The position numbers were made by a program, and so were the translations under genes. 64,000 nt of DNA. Origin: DASUPK01 sp963831605 (GTDB lineage: Bacteria > Actinomycetota > Thermoleophilia > Solirubrobacterales > 70-9). The notes below the pieces were generated by a model. The model saw only the letters and a program-made list of their open reading frames with translations, was not told where the DNA came from and made no database searches. Numbering within the stretch: the first letter of the stretch is position 1; the number at the start of each line of letters is the position of its first letter. The DNA lies in contig CAWHQR010000005.1 in assembly GCA_963831605.1 (NCBI GenBank), positions 1-64,000 of the forward strand, in the 5' to 3' direction. Below are positions 1-8,729 of the stretch, one piece after another.

Positions 1-116
1 GATCGCGGTCAGAGCAGCTCGATCAGGCCACGCGCGATCAGCAGAATGCGCGATGGTCTCGCCACGCAAGAGGCCCCGTCCCCAGTTGTTGCCACCGAAC
101 GAAGGGGCAAGGATCA

Positions 117-136
117 CCCAGCGTTTCCGCGCTGGG
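117..136 (-). terminator. Possible terminator after tRNA-Arg
   Basis: A perfect 7-bp stem (CCCAGCG/CGCTGGG) with a 6-base loop lies 26 bases beyond the 3' end of tRNA-Arg on the minus strand. There is no strong T run after it, so this is a hairpin of probable but unproven terminator function. I recognise no gene in bases 1-116. Confidence 0.4.
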
Positions 137-162
137 ATGCGGGATTGCGGGACTCGACGAAG

Positions 163-236
163 CGCGCCCGACAGGATTCGAACCTGTGACCTTCGGTTTC
201 GTAGACCGACGCTCTATCCAACTGAGCTACGGGCGC
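163..236 (-). tRNA. tRNA-Arg (ACG)
   Basis: The minus strand folds into a full cloverleaf: acceptor GCGCCCG/CGGGCGC, D arm GCTC/GAGC, anticodon stem TCGGT/ACCGA with loop CTACGAA (anticodon ACG) and T arm ACAGG-TTCGAAT-CCTGT. The discriminator base is G and CCA is not encoded. It decodes CGN arginine codons, the wobble A presumably being converted to inosine. Confidence 0.97.
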
Positions 237-270
237 GTGCGGGCAACAGAGTAGCGACGAGCGTCGGGGC

Positions 271-996
271 TTAGACCCGCTCGCGATCGGCCGCTTCGGC
301 ACGGCGCTTCGCCGCACCCTCCTCGCGCTCGGCGAGCTTCCGCTCGTACTTCTCGAGCGTTTCCGCGGGATTTCGGCCCGCATCGACGGGCGGCGCGAGG
401 GCGCGAAGCTCATCGAGCAGCCGCTGGGAGAGGTGTGCGGCGGTCTCCGAGGGATCGGTCTGACCCGAAGCCGGGTCGAAGAAGCGAACGCGGATGCGTG
501 GGCGCTGTGGAAATCGGGCGAGGGCCGGCGCGCCCTCGACCGTGGCGCACACCAGGCGAGCCTCCGGGACCTCGAGTGCGAGGCGGCCGATGCCACTGCG
601 CGCCCTCAGGGTGCGCCCGACCGAGATCGTTCCCTCCGGGAACACTCCGATGCAGGAGCCGCGGCGCAGTGCAGCGACTGCGTTCACGAGGGCGTCGGCG
701 TCGCCGGCCGCGCGCTCGATGGGAATCTGACCCATCCCGTCGAGGACTCGGCCCAGTCCTGGCTTGTCCCACAGGCTCCGCTTGGCGAGGGCGCGGATCT
801 GACGCCTCTTTCGCGCCGCCACTCCCACCGCAAGGGGATCGGTCTGCGAGTCGTGGTTGGCGACCACCAGCGTGGGGCCGCTCCGGGGCAGGACCTCCAG
901 CCCCTCCACCTGCAATCGCCCCCACCAGCTCACCAAGGGGACGCAGACTGCCATCGCGGCCCGGTAGGTGAGGGTGAACGGCTCCGGAGAGTCCAT
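271..996 (-). CDS. 1-acyl-glycerol-3-phosphate acyltransferase family protein
   Basis: This 241-residue protein carries the two hallmark blocks of the PlsC/LPLAT acyltransferases: NHDSQTD (the NHx4D catalytic motif) near residue 46 and FPEGT near residue 117. The family transfers an acyl group from acyl-CoA or acyl-ACP to lysophosphatidic acid or related acceptors at the inner face of the membrane; the exact acceptor here is unknown. A hydrophobic N-terminal stretch precedes the first motif, and the C-terminus is a charged Glu/Arg/Ala-rich helix. The start is the ATG that overlaps the stop of the upstream frame (TGATG), which implies translational coupling to the broken gene at 996-1331. Confidence 0.88.
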   Translation of the reverse strand: MDSPEPFTLTYRAAMAVCVPLVSWWGRLQVEGLEVLPRSGPTLVVANHDSQTDPLAVGVAARKRRQIRALAKRSLWDKPGLGRVLDGMGQIPIERAAGDADALVNAVAALRRGSCIGVFPEGTISVGRTLRARSGIGRLALEVPEARLVCATVEGAPALARFPQRPRIRVRFFDPASGQTDPSETAAHLSQRLLDELRALAPPVDAGRNPAETLEKYERKLAEREEGAAKRRAEAADRERV

Positions 997-1331
997 CAGG
1001 TGAGCTCCGGCAGATGTGGCTCGATGTGGGCGCTGATCGTCTCGCGGACCCAGCGCTGCTCGTCGGAATCGGCCATCCGGTAGCGGCCGATCAGCATCTG
1101 CTGGTCGTCGAGCGGGAGGCCGGAGATCTCCCACCGAACCGCCAGGCGCTCGAAGAGCATCTCGTGCCGCCGCGCCCAGACGTCCTCGGCGGACGCGCGT
1201 CCTTGCGGTGGGGCTTGTTGATCTTCCGGATCTCTTGTCGCTGAGCGACTGACGGAGCGTCAGCACGTTGCCTTCGGGATCGGTGTAGTCCACCGTCTCG
1301 ACCGGCTCCCTTCGCGACGTCTTCGCGCCAT
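996..1331 (-). pseudogene. Small unknown gene interrupted by frameshifts
   Basis: Coding-like peptide is spread over different minus-strand frames: VDYTDPEGNVLTLRQSLSD in one, then AEDVWARRHEMLFERL running to ELT and a TGA stop in another. The stop overlaps the ATG of the acyltransferase gene, so the two were one operon. Joining the frames gives a soluble, charged protein of about 110 residues. I do not recognise the family. At least two single-base indels are needed to repair it. The fragment lies next to another multiply shifted gene, so sequence error is as likely as real decay. The start at 1331 is the first ATG after the upstream terminator. Confidence 0.5.
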
Positions 1332-1343
1332 GAGGAAAAGCAT

Positions 1344-1380
1344 CTCAGCCCGGCGCCTCCGGCAGAGGCGCCGGGCTGAG
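1344..1380 (-). terminator. Strong intrinsic terminator
   Basis: A perfect 16-bp inverted repeat (CTCAGCCCGGCGCCTC and its complement) with a 5-base loop is followed on the minus strand by CTTTTCC. It sits just past the end of the membrane-protein frame at 1387-2012 and before the next minus-strand gene. Confidence 0.85.
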
Positions 1381-1386
1381 CGAGAA

Positions 1387-2012
1387 CTACGCGGTCGCGG
1401 CCGCCGGCGCGCCGGTACATCAGGATGCTGGCGACGATGATCCAGATGCCGGTGAGGCAGAATGCGAAGAAACCGACTGGGCCGCGAAGAAAAGGATCCC
1501 GATGCACGATCGCGACCCAGCCGATCCATTTCGGCAGGCCGCCCTCCCTTCAGGGTGGCCCCGGCCGCGCCGAACAACATGATCGCCGAGAGGGAACGCG
1601 AACGCGAAGAAATCCCGTTGTCCAGCGCGTTTATGGCGATCATCGCGTCGGGGCTCAGGGAGCTTGTTGTGGCCGCCGTCGACCAGGGCGACGTGGAGGT
1701 GATCGCCAGGCAGAAACCCGGCAACCGAGCGACCCCGCCCACCAGCGCGACCGTCGGCCAGAAGTCACCGCCCGCCGGCTCCCCTCAGGTAGTCCCTGAG
1801 CGCGACGACGAACATCGCCAGGAAGACACGCCGAAAGCCAACGATCATCGCGGCAGCGATCTCCTTGGCCTGATGGTCGTGGTAGAAGGCCGAAGATCTT
1901 CGCCGCGCTGTCGTCCCTGCCGGGTGTCTGGCCTCCGACCGGGCCGAAACCGATGACCAGAAGCACGACAAAATCAATCCCGGTCAAGCGGCGCGAACCG
2001 TGGCAATTTCAT
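1387..2012 (-). pseudogene. Membrane protein gene interrupted by several frameshifts
   Basis: Three minus-strand frames carry consecutive pieces of one membrane protein. They are a start region with TGIDFVVLLVIGFGPVGG, a middle with EIAAAMIVGFRRVFLAMFVV, then INALDNGIS and AIMLFGAAGATLKGG, and an end with GPVGFFAFCLTGIWIIVAS before a TAG at 1387. Joined, they give about 208 residues and four hydrophobic segments, like small actinobacterial membrane proteins of unknown function. The start is convincing: ATG at 2012 is preceded by AAAGGAG. At least three or four indels are needed to restore one frame. The strong terminator follows directly. Sequence error or a decaying gene are both possible. 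Confidence 0.6.
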
Positions 2013-2060
2013 CCCGTCTCCTTTGTCTCATCCCCACTTCCCCCCGACAGGACGACCCTA

Positions 2061-3164
2061 ATGCCTGTCGCGGTCGCCGAATAGCCTTTCCGCGTCTCCG
2101 ATCCCCTCAACATCGCTGACCTCGAACGGCTGGCCTTCGAGAAGCTCGAGCCCGGCGCGCACGGCTACTTCGCGGGCGGCGCCGGCGACGAGCGGACCCT
2201 GCGGCGGAACGCCGAGGCGTACGAGGATTGGGAGCTCCGGCCGCGGGTCCTGGTCGATGTCTCGGACGTCTCGACCAAGGCGACCGTCCTCGGCAGCGAG
2301 CTGGAGGTCCCGTTCCTGGTGGCCCCGGTGGCGTTCCAGCTCCTTGCGCACCCGGACGGCGAGGAGGGAATGGCGCGAGCCGCCCGCGACGCCGGAACCG
2401 TCATGTGCCTTTCCAGCCTGACCAGCACCCGTCCGGCCGAGGTCGCCGCCGCGGCGCCGGAGGGCAGGCGCTGGATGCAGGTCTACTGCTTCCGGGACCG
2501 CGGAGTGACCCGGGCGATGGTCGAGGAGGCCACCGAGGCGGGGTACGAGGCGCTGCTGCTCACGGTCGACGCTCCGTATGCGGGCAAGCGCGAGCGAGAC
2601 TTTCGCACCGGCTTCGAGGTGCCGGCTGAGATCCGTGCGCCGGCGATCGAGGCCGCTGCCGGGCACAGGAGCCTCACCCCCGCCGAGGTCTTCGCGCTCG
2701 TCGATCCCTCGATCACCTGGAAGGACCTCGAGCAGCTCTGCGGCGAGTTCGATCTGCCGATCCTGGTCAAGGGCCTGATCACCGGTGAGGACGCAGCGCT
2801 CGCGGTCGAGCACGGAGCCGCCGGCGTGGTGGTCTCGAATCACGGGGGCCGCCAGCTCGACAACGCTCCGGCCACCATCGACGCGCTTCCCGAGGTCGTC
2901 GAGGCGGTCGCGGGACGCATCCCGGTGCTGATCGACGGCGGCATCCGGCGCGGGACCGACATCGCCGTCGCCCTCGCGCTCGGCGCCAAAGCGGTGCTCG
3001 TCGGCAGGCCCGCGCTCTGGGGCCTCGCATGGGACGGCGAGGCGGGCGCGCGGCGCGCCCTCGAGATGCTCGCCGATGAGCTGCGCCTGGCTTTGGCGCT
3101 GCTCGGCGCTCCCAGCCCGGCCGACCTGACCGACGATCACGTCCAGCGCAGACAGCGGCAGTGA
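2061..3164 (+). CDS. FMN-dependent alpha-hydroxyacid dehydrogenase (lactate oxidase family), damaged start
   Basis: From base 2085 a long open frame encodes a TIM-barrel flavoprotein that oxidises 2-hydroxyacids such as lactate or glycolate to the 2-oxoacid. Family signatures are visible: YFAGGAGDE near the N-terminus, LLLTVDAP, SNHGGRQLDNAP with the catalytic His, and IDGGIRRGTDIAVALALGA and VLVGRP for phosphate binding. The C-terminus (LADELRLALALLG) is complete. The beginning is not clean: ATG 2061 is in frame but meets TAG at 2082 and no other start precedes the conserved PLNIADLERLA block, so a small indel near 2065-2100 is likely. A soluble cytoplasmic enzyme is expected. Confidence 0.85.
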
Positions 3165-3205
3165 ACGGCGAGGTGCGGCTTGGCATGGTCCAGAACACGG
3201 TCCCC

Positions 3206-3943
3206 CTAGGCGTGGATGAAGACCGGCGCTCCGAGCGGCACCCGGGCGAACAGCGAGATCATGTCCGGGTCGGACGCCCGCAGGCAGCCGTGCGACGTCG
3301 CGCCGCCGATTGACCCGGATGTCCCGTGGATCGCCATGCGATTGCCCCCGATCCATCCCGGGGGCAGGTTCGGCTGATGTCCTGAGAGAGCCAATGCGCA
3401 GCAGCCGTACCAGGGACCGAGTCCCTTGCCGACCAGCCCATCGGTGACCGAGTAGTCGCCGAGCGGCGTAGGCGAGCTCGGCGACCCGACGGTGATCGGA
3501 AACCGGTCGAGGACCCGATTTGCATAGTGGAGCTCGAGGATCTGGCGCGAGACGTCCGCGTCGATCCAGAAGTGGGTCTGCGACACATCGACGGCGAGGC
3601 GATCGTCCCGGATCCAGGCCAGCTCGCCGTCCGGCATCTCTGGAGCGGGGACTCCGAACCACCCGTCCCGGACCTGGTCGATCCAGAACACCCGAATCGA
3701 GCCGAAGTCGGTGCGGTCGCCGACCCGGGTGACGACCCGTCCTCCGGGCGAAGCGTGCAGGGCGATCCGTTGCCCAGCCCTGACGGTGGCGATCGGGAAG
3801 CTCGGCCCCTTGACCTTCGGCGGCGGCGGGTTGATCCGAGTCTCCGGCAGGGGGACGGAAGCCCGCAGCGCCTGGACGGCGGGATTCCCGGTTCCCGAAG
3901 ACGCCGCGACAGCCAGAGCCGCGATCAGGGCGAGGAACGTCAT
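3206..3943 (-). CDS. Secreted L,D-transpeptidase (YkuD), copy 1
   Basis: This 245-residue protein starts with a hydrophobic signal sequence and ends in a YkuD catalytic domain. The signature is MAIHGT followed by SHGCLRASD, with the catalytic Cys near residue 222. L,D-transpeptidases form 3-3 crosslinks in peptidoglycan or attach proteins to it, outside the membrane. An SH3-like stretch (GPSFPIATVRAGQRIALH) precedes the catalytic domain. It has the same architecture as the next gene (3993-4856) and looks like a tandem duplicate. A TAAACT hexamer ends 6 bases before the ATG with no Shine-Dalgarno, so the message may be leaderless. Confidence 0.92.
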   Translation of the reverse strand: MTFLALIAALAVAASSGTGNPAVQALRASVPLPETRINPPPPKVKGPSFPIATVRAGQRIALHASPGGRVVTRVGDRTDFGSIRVFWIDQVRDGWFGVPAPEMPDGELAWIRDDRLAVDVSQTHFWIDADVSRQILELHYANRVLDRFPITVGSPSSPTPLGDYSVTDGLVGKGLGPWYGCCALALSGHQPNLPPGWIGGNRMAIHGTSGSIGGATSHGCLRASDPDMISLFARVPLGAPVFIHA

Positions 3944-3949
3944 TGACCG

Positions 3950-3955
3950 AGTTTA
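3950..3955 (-). promoter_or_regulatory. Candidate -10 element for the first L,D-transpeptidase
   Basis: TAAACT on the minus strand ends 6 bases before the ATG at 3943, placing the transcription start at or next to the start codon. Confidence 0.45.
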
Positions 3956-3992
3956 GGAAGCGCAGATGCGGTCCCCGTGCGACGGCGCCGCG

Positions 3993-4856
3993 CTAGGCGT
4001 GGATGAAGACCGGGGTCCCCAGGGGAACGTGCGCGAACAGCGACCTCATGTCCGCGTCGGAGGCCCGCAGGCAGCCGTGTGAGTCAGCCCCTCCGATCGG
4101 TCCCGGGGTTCCATGGATCGCAATGCGGTCGCCGCCGATCCACCCGGAGGGCAGATTGGTCTGGTGGCCCGTGAGGGCGAGGATGCAGCATCCGTACCAG
4201 GGGCCGAGTCCGCTTCCCGCGAGCCCGTCGGTTACGGCGTAGTTCCCGAGCGGAGTGGGCGATGTCCGGGAGCCGACGGTCACAGGAAACCGGTTCAACA
4301 GCCGCTTCGCGTAGTGAAGCTCCATTCGGTGGCTCGAGAGGTCGGCGCGGATCCAGAAATGTGTCTGCGAGATGCTCAGCTCGGACCGGTCGTCGCGAAT
4401 CCAGGCGAGTCTGCCGTTCGGCAGATCCGGCGTCGGAACGCCGAACCACGACCCCCTGACCTGCTCGATCCAGTAGACGCGTGCGGAGCCGAACTCGGTT
4501 CGATCCCCGACCTGCTCCAACACGGTGCCACCCGGCGACTTGTGCAGCGCGATCCGCTGCCCGGCGGCGACGGTCGCGATCGGGAAGCTCGGGCCCTTGA
4601 CCTGGTCAGGAGCCGGGTCGAGGCGGATGTGAGGCACGGGGACGCTCGCGCCCACGTCGTTCGCGTCGGAGTGCGCCTTGCTCGGGTGTTCCGGAGCAGG
4701 GGAGCCAATCACCGGAGCCGTCACCGTGGGCAGCGTCACAACGACGGGCGCCGCCGGGCTGTTGCCATTGCTGCCGAGAAGGAGATAGGCAGACGCACCA
4801 ACGATCGCAAGCACGGCGATCGCCGCGAGCAGCTTCATGTCCTTGGCCGATGGCAT
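3993..4856 (-). CDS. Membrane-anchored or secreted L,D-transpeptidase (YkuD), copy 2
   Basis: This 287-residue paralogue of the neighbouring gene has a YkuD domain with IAIHGTPGPIGGADSHGCLR, giving the His and Cys of the active site. A hydrophobic N-terminal helix (AIAVLAIVGASAYLLLG) follows a short charged leader with two Lys, so it may be a signal anchor rather than a cleaved peptide. A Pro/Val/Ala-rich linker of about 50 residues separates it from the SH3-like segment. The role is peptidoglycan 3-3 crosslinking in the cell wall. The two copies are only 49 bp apart and in the same direction, but each probably has its own promoter because copy 1 has its own -10-like hexamer. Confidence 0.92.
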   Translation of the reverse strand: MPSAKDMKLLAAIAVLAIVGASAYLLLGSNGNSPAAPVVVTLPTVTAPVIGSPAPEHPSKAHSDANDVGASVPVPHIRLDPAPDQVKGPSFPIATVAAGQRIALHKSPGGTVLEQVGDRTEFGSARVYWIEQVRGSWFGVPTPDLPNGRLAWIRDDRSELSISQTHFWIRADLSSHRMELHYAKRLLNRFPVTVGSRTSPTPLGNYAVTDGLAGSGLGPWYGCCILALTGHQTNLPSGWIGGDRIAIHGTPGPIGGADSHGCLRASDADMRSLFAHVPLGTPVFIHA

Positions 4857-4874
4857 CCCGCAAAGATGTTGAGC

Positions 4875-4963
4875 GGAGAGGGAGGGATTCGAACCCTCGA
4901 GAGAGCTATTAGCCCCCTACTCGCTTAGCAGGCGAGTGCCTTCAGCCACTCGGCCACCTCTCC
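4875..4963 (-). tRNA. tRNA-Ser (GCT)
   Basis: The minus strand forms a class II tRNA: acceptor GGAGAGG, anticodon stem CTCGC/GCGAG with loop CTGCTAA (anticodon GCT), a long variable arm (GGGGGCTAATAGCTCTC region) and T arm GAGGG-TTCGAAT-CCCTC. It reads AGC and AGT serine codons. CCA is not encoded. Confidence 0.96.
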
Positions 4964-5055
4964 GGGGGCGACGGTCGCCGAAGCGACCACGCGGCACGAT
5001 TGTAGGCTGGGACGAGAGGGTGCTGCGTACGCGAAGCGGAGCAGCAACCCGATTC

Positions 5056-6261
5056 ATGATGCCGACCACGCAAGAGAAGCCCACCCCCACGCCGCCGCCG
5101 GTCGACGAGGAGACTCGGCCGGTCTCGGCGATCGATACGCCGACGCCCCTCCCCCTGCCGACGCCGATGGAGGCTCACGAGCGCTTCGAGACCGTCTTCG
5201 GCGGCAGGCAGGCACCCTTCGCCTTCCTGGACCTGGACGCGGTCTGGGCCAACGCCGCCGACATGCTGCGCCGCTCCCGCGGCAAGCCGATCCGAATCGC
5301 GAGCCGGTCGATCCGCTCGCGTCCGGTCCTCCAGCGCCTGCTCGACCTCGATCCAGGCTTTCAGGGCACGCTGACCCATTCCCTCCCCGAGACCCTCTGG
5401 CTCTGGGAGCGCGGCCTGAGGGATCTCATCGTTTCCCGGCCCACGGCCGACCGCGCCAGCCTGACGAGACTCGCTCGGATCACCTCCGAGGACCCGGAGG
5501 AGGCACCCGTGGTCGTGGTGGACAGCACCGAGCACATCGACCTGATCGAGGAGGCCGCCGCCTCCTTCGTGGCGCCGATCCGGGTGGCGCTCGACATCGA
5601 TCTCTCCTGGTGGCCGCTCGGCGGGGTCGTCAAGATCGGCCCGAGGCGCTCACCGATCCGGACCGCCGATGACGCGGTGGCGCTGGCGCAGGAGATCGAC
5701 CGGCGCGAGCGAGTGAAGCTGGTCGGCGTGAGGGCCTACGAGGAGCAGATCGCCGGCATCGGCGACAACGTGCCAGGCAAGGCGATCACCAACCTGCTCG
5801 TCAGGCGCATGCAGTCCGCCTCCGCCCGGGATGTGGAGGAGCGGCGGGCCGAGATCGTGACCGCGCTCGCCGAAGTAGCCCAGCTGGAGTTCGTCAACGG
5901 AGGTGGGACCGGCTCGATCGAGAGGACCGCATCGGAATGGGCGGTCACCGAGATCGGAGCAGGGTCGGGCTTTCAGGCGCCGGTGCGCCTCGACCACTAC
6001 CGCTCCTTCCGGCCGCACCCGGCCGCCATGTTCGCGCTGCCCGTGACCCGCTCGTCCGGCGTCGATGAGGTCCCGGAGGGGGCTCGGCAGGCGCTGCCGC
6101 AGTCGCGGCCGGACCGGCTCGCCATCGGCGACCGCGTCTACTACCGCGATCTCCAGGCCGGCGATCTCTGCGAGCGCTTCGACCGCCTCATGCTGGTCAC
6201 CGGGACCACCATCCGCGACGAGGTGCCGACGTACCGCGGCGAGGGTAAATCGTTTCTCTGA
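5056..6261 (+). CDS. PLP-dependent amino acid aldolase/deaminase, DSD1/alanine racemase-like fold
   Basis: The protein (about 401 residues) has the arrangement of the D-threonine aldolase / D-serine dehydratase group: an alanine racemase-like barrel followed by a beta domain. Visible blocks are FLDLDAVWANAADML at the start of the barrel, FVNGGGTGSIERTA (phosphate-binding glycines) and TEIGAGSGF. The usual Lys near the start of the barrel is probably the one in RGKPIRIASRSIRS. The first 40 residues are Pro/Thr-rich and probably disordered. The substrate cannot be read from sequence. The start is uncertain: ATG 5056, ATG 5059, GTG 5020 and ATG 5167 are all in frame. Confidence 0.75.
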   Translation: MMPTTQEKPTPTPPPVDEETRPVSAIDTPTPLPLPTPMEAHERFETVFGGRQAPFAFLDLDAVWANAADMLRRSRGKPIRIASRSIRSRPVLQRLLDLDPGFQGTLTHSLPETLWLWERGLRDLIVSRPTADRASLTRLARITSEDPEEAPVVVVDSTEHIDLIEEAAASFVAPIRVALDIDLSWWPLGGVVKIGPRRSPIRTADDAVALAQEIDRRERVKLVGVRAYEEQIAGIGDNVPGKAITNLLVRRMQSASARDVEERRAEIVTALAEVAQLEFVNGGGTGSIERTASEWAVTEIGAGSGFQAPVRLDHYRSFRPHPAAMFALPVTRSSGVDEVPEGARQALPQSRPDRLAIGDRVYYRDLQAGDLCERFDRLMLVTGTTIRDEVPTYRGEGKSFL

Positions 6262-6434
6262 GGCGGCTTCGCATCGATCGCCGCCGCGGCGGCGGCTAGA
6301 ACGAGCGTCCAAATCACGTCCGGTACCGAATAGAGGCCTTTCTCCGCTGCTCGGCGAGTTCTACCTTCGATCGCTCCCAGGGGAGGAATCCGGATCGCTT
6401 GGGGCTTGGAGGGGGACTTCGAGAGAGGACGGAG

Positions 6435-8717
6435 ATGGGCCACCGACCAGCCGCTGCTGCGCGCTATCAGGGCGATCGTGGCTGGCCTCGAGCGATGGGT
6501 CTCGAGGTCGAGCCGGGTCGCTTCTTCGACGGCGCCCACGTCGCCTGGCGGATCGCGCCGTTCGTCGCCGCGGGAGTACTTCCGTTCGCCCTCGTCCCCG
6601 TCGCCGGCCTCTCCTTCACAGATCCGCGGGTTGCGATCGCGGCGGGGATGGCCCCCCTCATCGTCGGCGCCGCGCTGTTCGTACCCTGGGAGCGCCTCCC
6701 CGCCTGGCCGCAGGGAATCCCTCCGCTCGCCTACTTCATCATTCTCGCCCTGCTCCGAGACGCGAGCGGGGATCTGCCGACGGTCTTCGACCCGCTGCTC
6801 GCGATCCCGATCGCCTGGTTCGCGCTCTACGGAACAGGACGCCAGTTGGCCGTGTCGATCGTGGCGATGGGCGTGACGCTGCTGCTCCCGATGATGCTCC
6901 ACGGGGGATACGACGGCCAGCAGGTCGAGCGCGCCATCGTCGCCGTGGTGCTCGCCGCGACCATCGGGCCGGCGGTCCATGAGCTGGTGCGGGCGCTGCG
7001 ACGCACCAGCACGGAGCTCGCCGAGGCGGAGGAGCTGTTCCGGAACGCGTTCGACGACAGCCAGGTCGGGATGGCCTTGGTCTCGCTCAGCGGCCGGTTC
7101 CTGCGGGTGAACCGCGCCCTGCGCCGGATCACCGGCTATCGGGAGGACGAGCTGCTCGGCAGGACCTTCAGCGAGATCACCCACCCGGACGACGTGGACA
7201 CGGACCTCGACGCCCTGCGCGACCTGGTCGAGGGGGAGCGCTACGGGTATCGGACCGAGAAGCGCTACGTGCATGCCGACGGCCATTCGGTGTGGATCTC
7301 GCTGAACGCCTCTCCCGTCTACGACGGCGAGGGCAAGCTCAGCTGTCTGATCAGCCAGATCGAGGACATCTCGGACCGCAAGGAGTCCGAGGAGCGTCTC
7401 ACCCGCGCAGCGCTGCACGACTCGCTCACCGGGCTGCCGAACCGGACGCTGTTCGCCGATCGCGTCCGCATGTCGGCCAGCCGCCGCAGCACGACGGGCT
7501 ACGCGATCGTGTACCTCGACCTCGACGGCTTCAAGCTCGTCAACGACACGCTCGGCCATGCCGCCGGCGACCAGGTCCTGATCGAGGTCGCCCGTCGCCT
7601 CGAGCGGCTGCTCCGCGCCGGCGACACGCTGGCGCGCCTGGGCGGCGACGAGTTCGCGCTGCTCTGCGAGGAGGTCAATGAGCGCGAGGCGCGCGCGATC
7701 GCCAACCGGGTGATCGATGCGATGAGCAAGCCGATCGAGGTGCAGGGCAGGGCGGTCACCCAGGCCGCCAGCATCGGGATCTCCCTCTACTCGGCCGGGG
7801 GCCCCAGCACGGAGCCCGACCAGATGCTCGGGGAGGCGGACCTCGCCATGTACCGGGCCAAGGCGGCGGGCAAGTCGCGCTACGCGCTGTTCGAGACCTG
7901 GATGCGAACGGGTGAGACCGACCGGACCGCACTCGAGCTGGACCTCCGGGCGGCGATCGCCAACGGAGAGGTCATCGTCTACTACCAGCCCGAGGTCGAC
8001 CTGAGCAGCGGGGAGATCACCGGCGCCGAGGCCCTCGTGCGCTGGCAGCACCCAGATCGCGGGCTGCTCGAGCCGGCCCAGTTCCTCCACGTCGCCGAGG
8101 GGTCCAACCTGATCGCCGAGATCGACGACCTGGTGATGCGCCAGGCCTGCCTCCAGGCGGCGCGCTGGCGCGAGGAGCTGCCGGCCTCGGAGGGCTTCAC
8201 GGTGTCGGTCAACATCAGCGATCGCCGGCTGGCGGACCCGGGGCTGAGCAGCAAGATCGCGCAGGCGATCGCCGACGCCCAGGTGCCGGCCAGCTCCCTC
8301 TGCCTGGAGATCGCCGAGCGAGCTGTGATGGACCGCCGGGCCGCCGCGCTCGGCGCCATTCCGGATCTGGAGGCACTGGGGATCCGCCTGCTGATCGATG
8401 ACTTCGGCGTCGCCATCTCGTCCTTCGGGAACCTCAAGCGCCTGCCTCGCCTGAACGCCATCAAGATCGACGCATCCTTCATCGCCGGCCTGGGCCGTGC
8501 GCGCGAGGACTCCGCGGGGGTCGCCGCGATCGTCGGCCTGGCGCATGGGCTTGGCCTGACCGCGACGGCGGAGGGGCTCGAGCGGGAGGAACAGCTCCGC
8601 GAGCTTCAGGCCCTCAACTGCGACCGCGGCCAGGGCTACTACTTCGCGCGGCCGCAGCCGCCGGAGGCACTCGGCGAGGTGCTCCGCTCGGCGCGGGTAG
8701 GCGAGCTGATCTCGTAG
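6435..8717 (+). CDS. Membrane PAS-GGDEF-EAL cyclic-di-GMP signalling protein
   Basis: This 760-residue protein has five or so N-terminal membrane helices (residues about 25-170), a PAS domain (about 200-325), a GGDEF domain with an intact LGGDEF (near 401) and an EAL domain beginning EALVRW (near 532). GGDEF domains make cyclic-di-GMP from GTP and EAL domains hydrolyse it. Metal-binding positions of the EAL domain are mostly present (E of EALVRW, N of VNIS, E of LEIAE, DD of IDDFG, K of IKID, E of AEGLE, Q of GQGYYF), but loop 6 reads DDFGVAISS instead of DDFGTGYSS, so phosphodiesterase activity may be altered. Start choice is between TTG 6399, ATG 6435 and ATG 6495; 6435 has GGACGGAG just upstream. 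Confidence 0.9.
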   Translation: MGHRPAAAARYQGDRGWPRAMGLEVEPGRFFDGAHVAWRIAPFVAAGVLPFALVPVAGLSFTDPRVAIAAGMAPLIVGAALFVPWERLPAWPQGIPPLAYFIILALLRDASGDLPTVFDPLLAIPIAWFALYGTGRQLAVSIVAMGVTLLLPMMLHGGYDGQQVERAIVAVVLAATIGPAVHELVRALRRTSTELAEAEELFRNAFDDSQVGMALVSLSGRFLRVNRALRRITGYREDELLGRTFSEITHPDDVDTDLDALRDLVEGERYGYRTEKRYVHADGHSVWISLNASPVYDGEGKLSCLISQIEDISDRKESEERLTRAALHDSLTGLPNRTLFADRVRMSASRRSTTGYAIVYLDLDGFKLVNDTLGHAAGDQVLIEVARRLERLLRAGDTLARLGGDEFALLCEEVNEREARAIANRVIDAMSKPIEVQGRAVTQAASIGISLYSAGGPSTEPDQMLGEADLAMYRAKAAGKSRYALFETWMRTGETDRTALELDLRAAIANGEVIVYYQPEVDLSSGEITGAEALVRWQHPDRGLLEPAQFLHVAEGSNLIAEIDDLVMRQACLQAARWREELPASEGFTVSVNISDRRLADPGLSSKIAQAIADAQVPASSLCLEIAERAVMDRRAAALGAIPDLEALGIRLLIDDFGVAISSFGNLKRLPRLNAIKIDASFIAGLGRAREDSAGVAAIVGLAHGLGLTATAEGLEREEQLRELQALNCDRGQGYYFARPQPPEALGEVLRSARVGELIS

Positions 8718-8720
8718 AGT
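8715..8720 (+). promoter_or_regulatory. Candidate -10 element overlapping an upstream stop codon
   Basis: TAGAGT contains the stop codon of the GGDEF/EAL gene and ends 9 bases before ATG 8730. The short gap fits the leaderless pattern, but cotranscription with the upstream gene would explain the spacing equally well. Confidence 0.3.
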
Positions 8721-8729
8721 CATCCGCGC

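Noticed and set aside
1..116. Short minus-strand frame near the window start (about 17 codons)
   Set aside because: No start context, length or composition supports a gene; the segment may be the edge of something outside the window.
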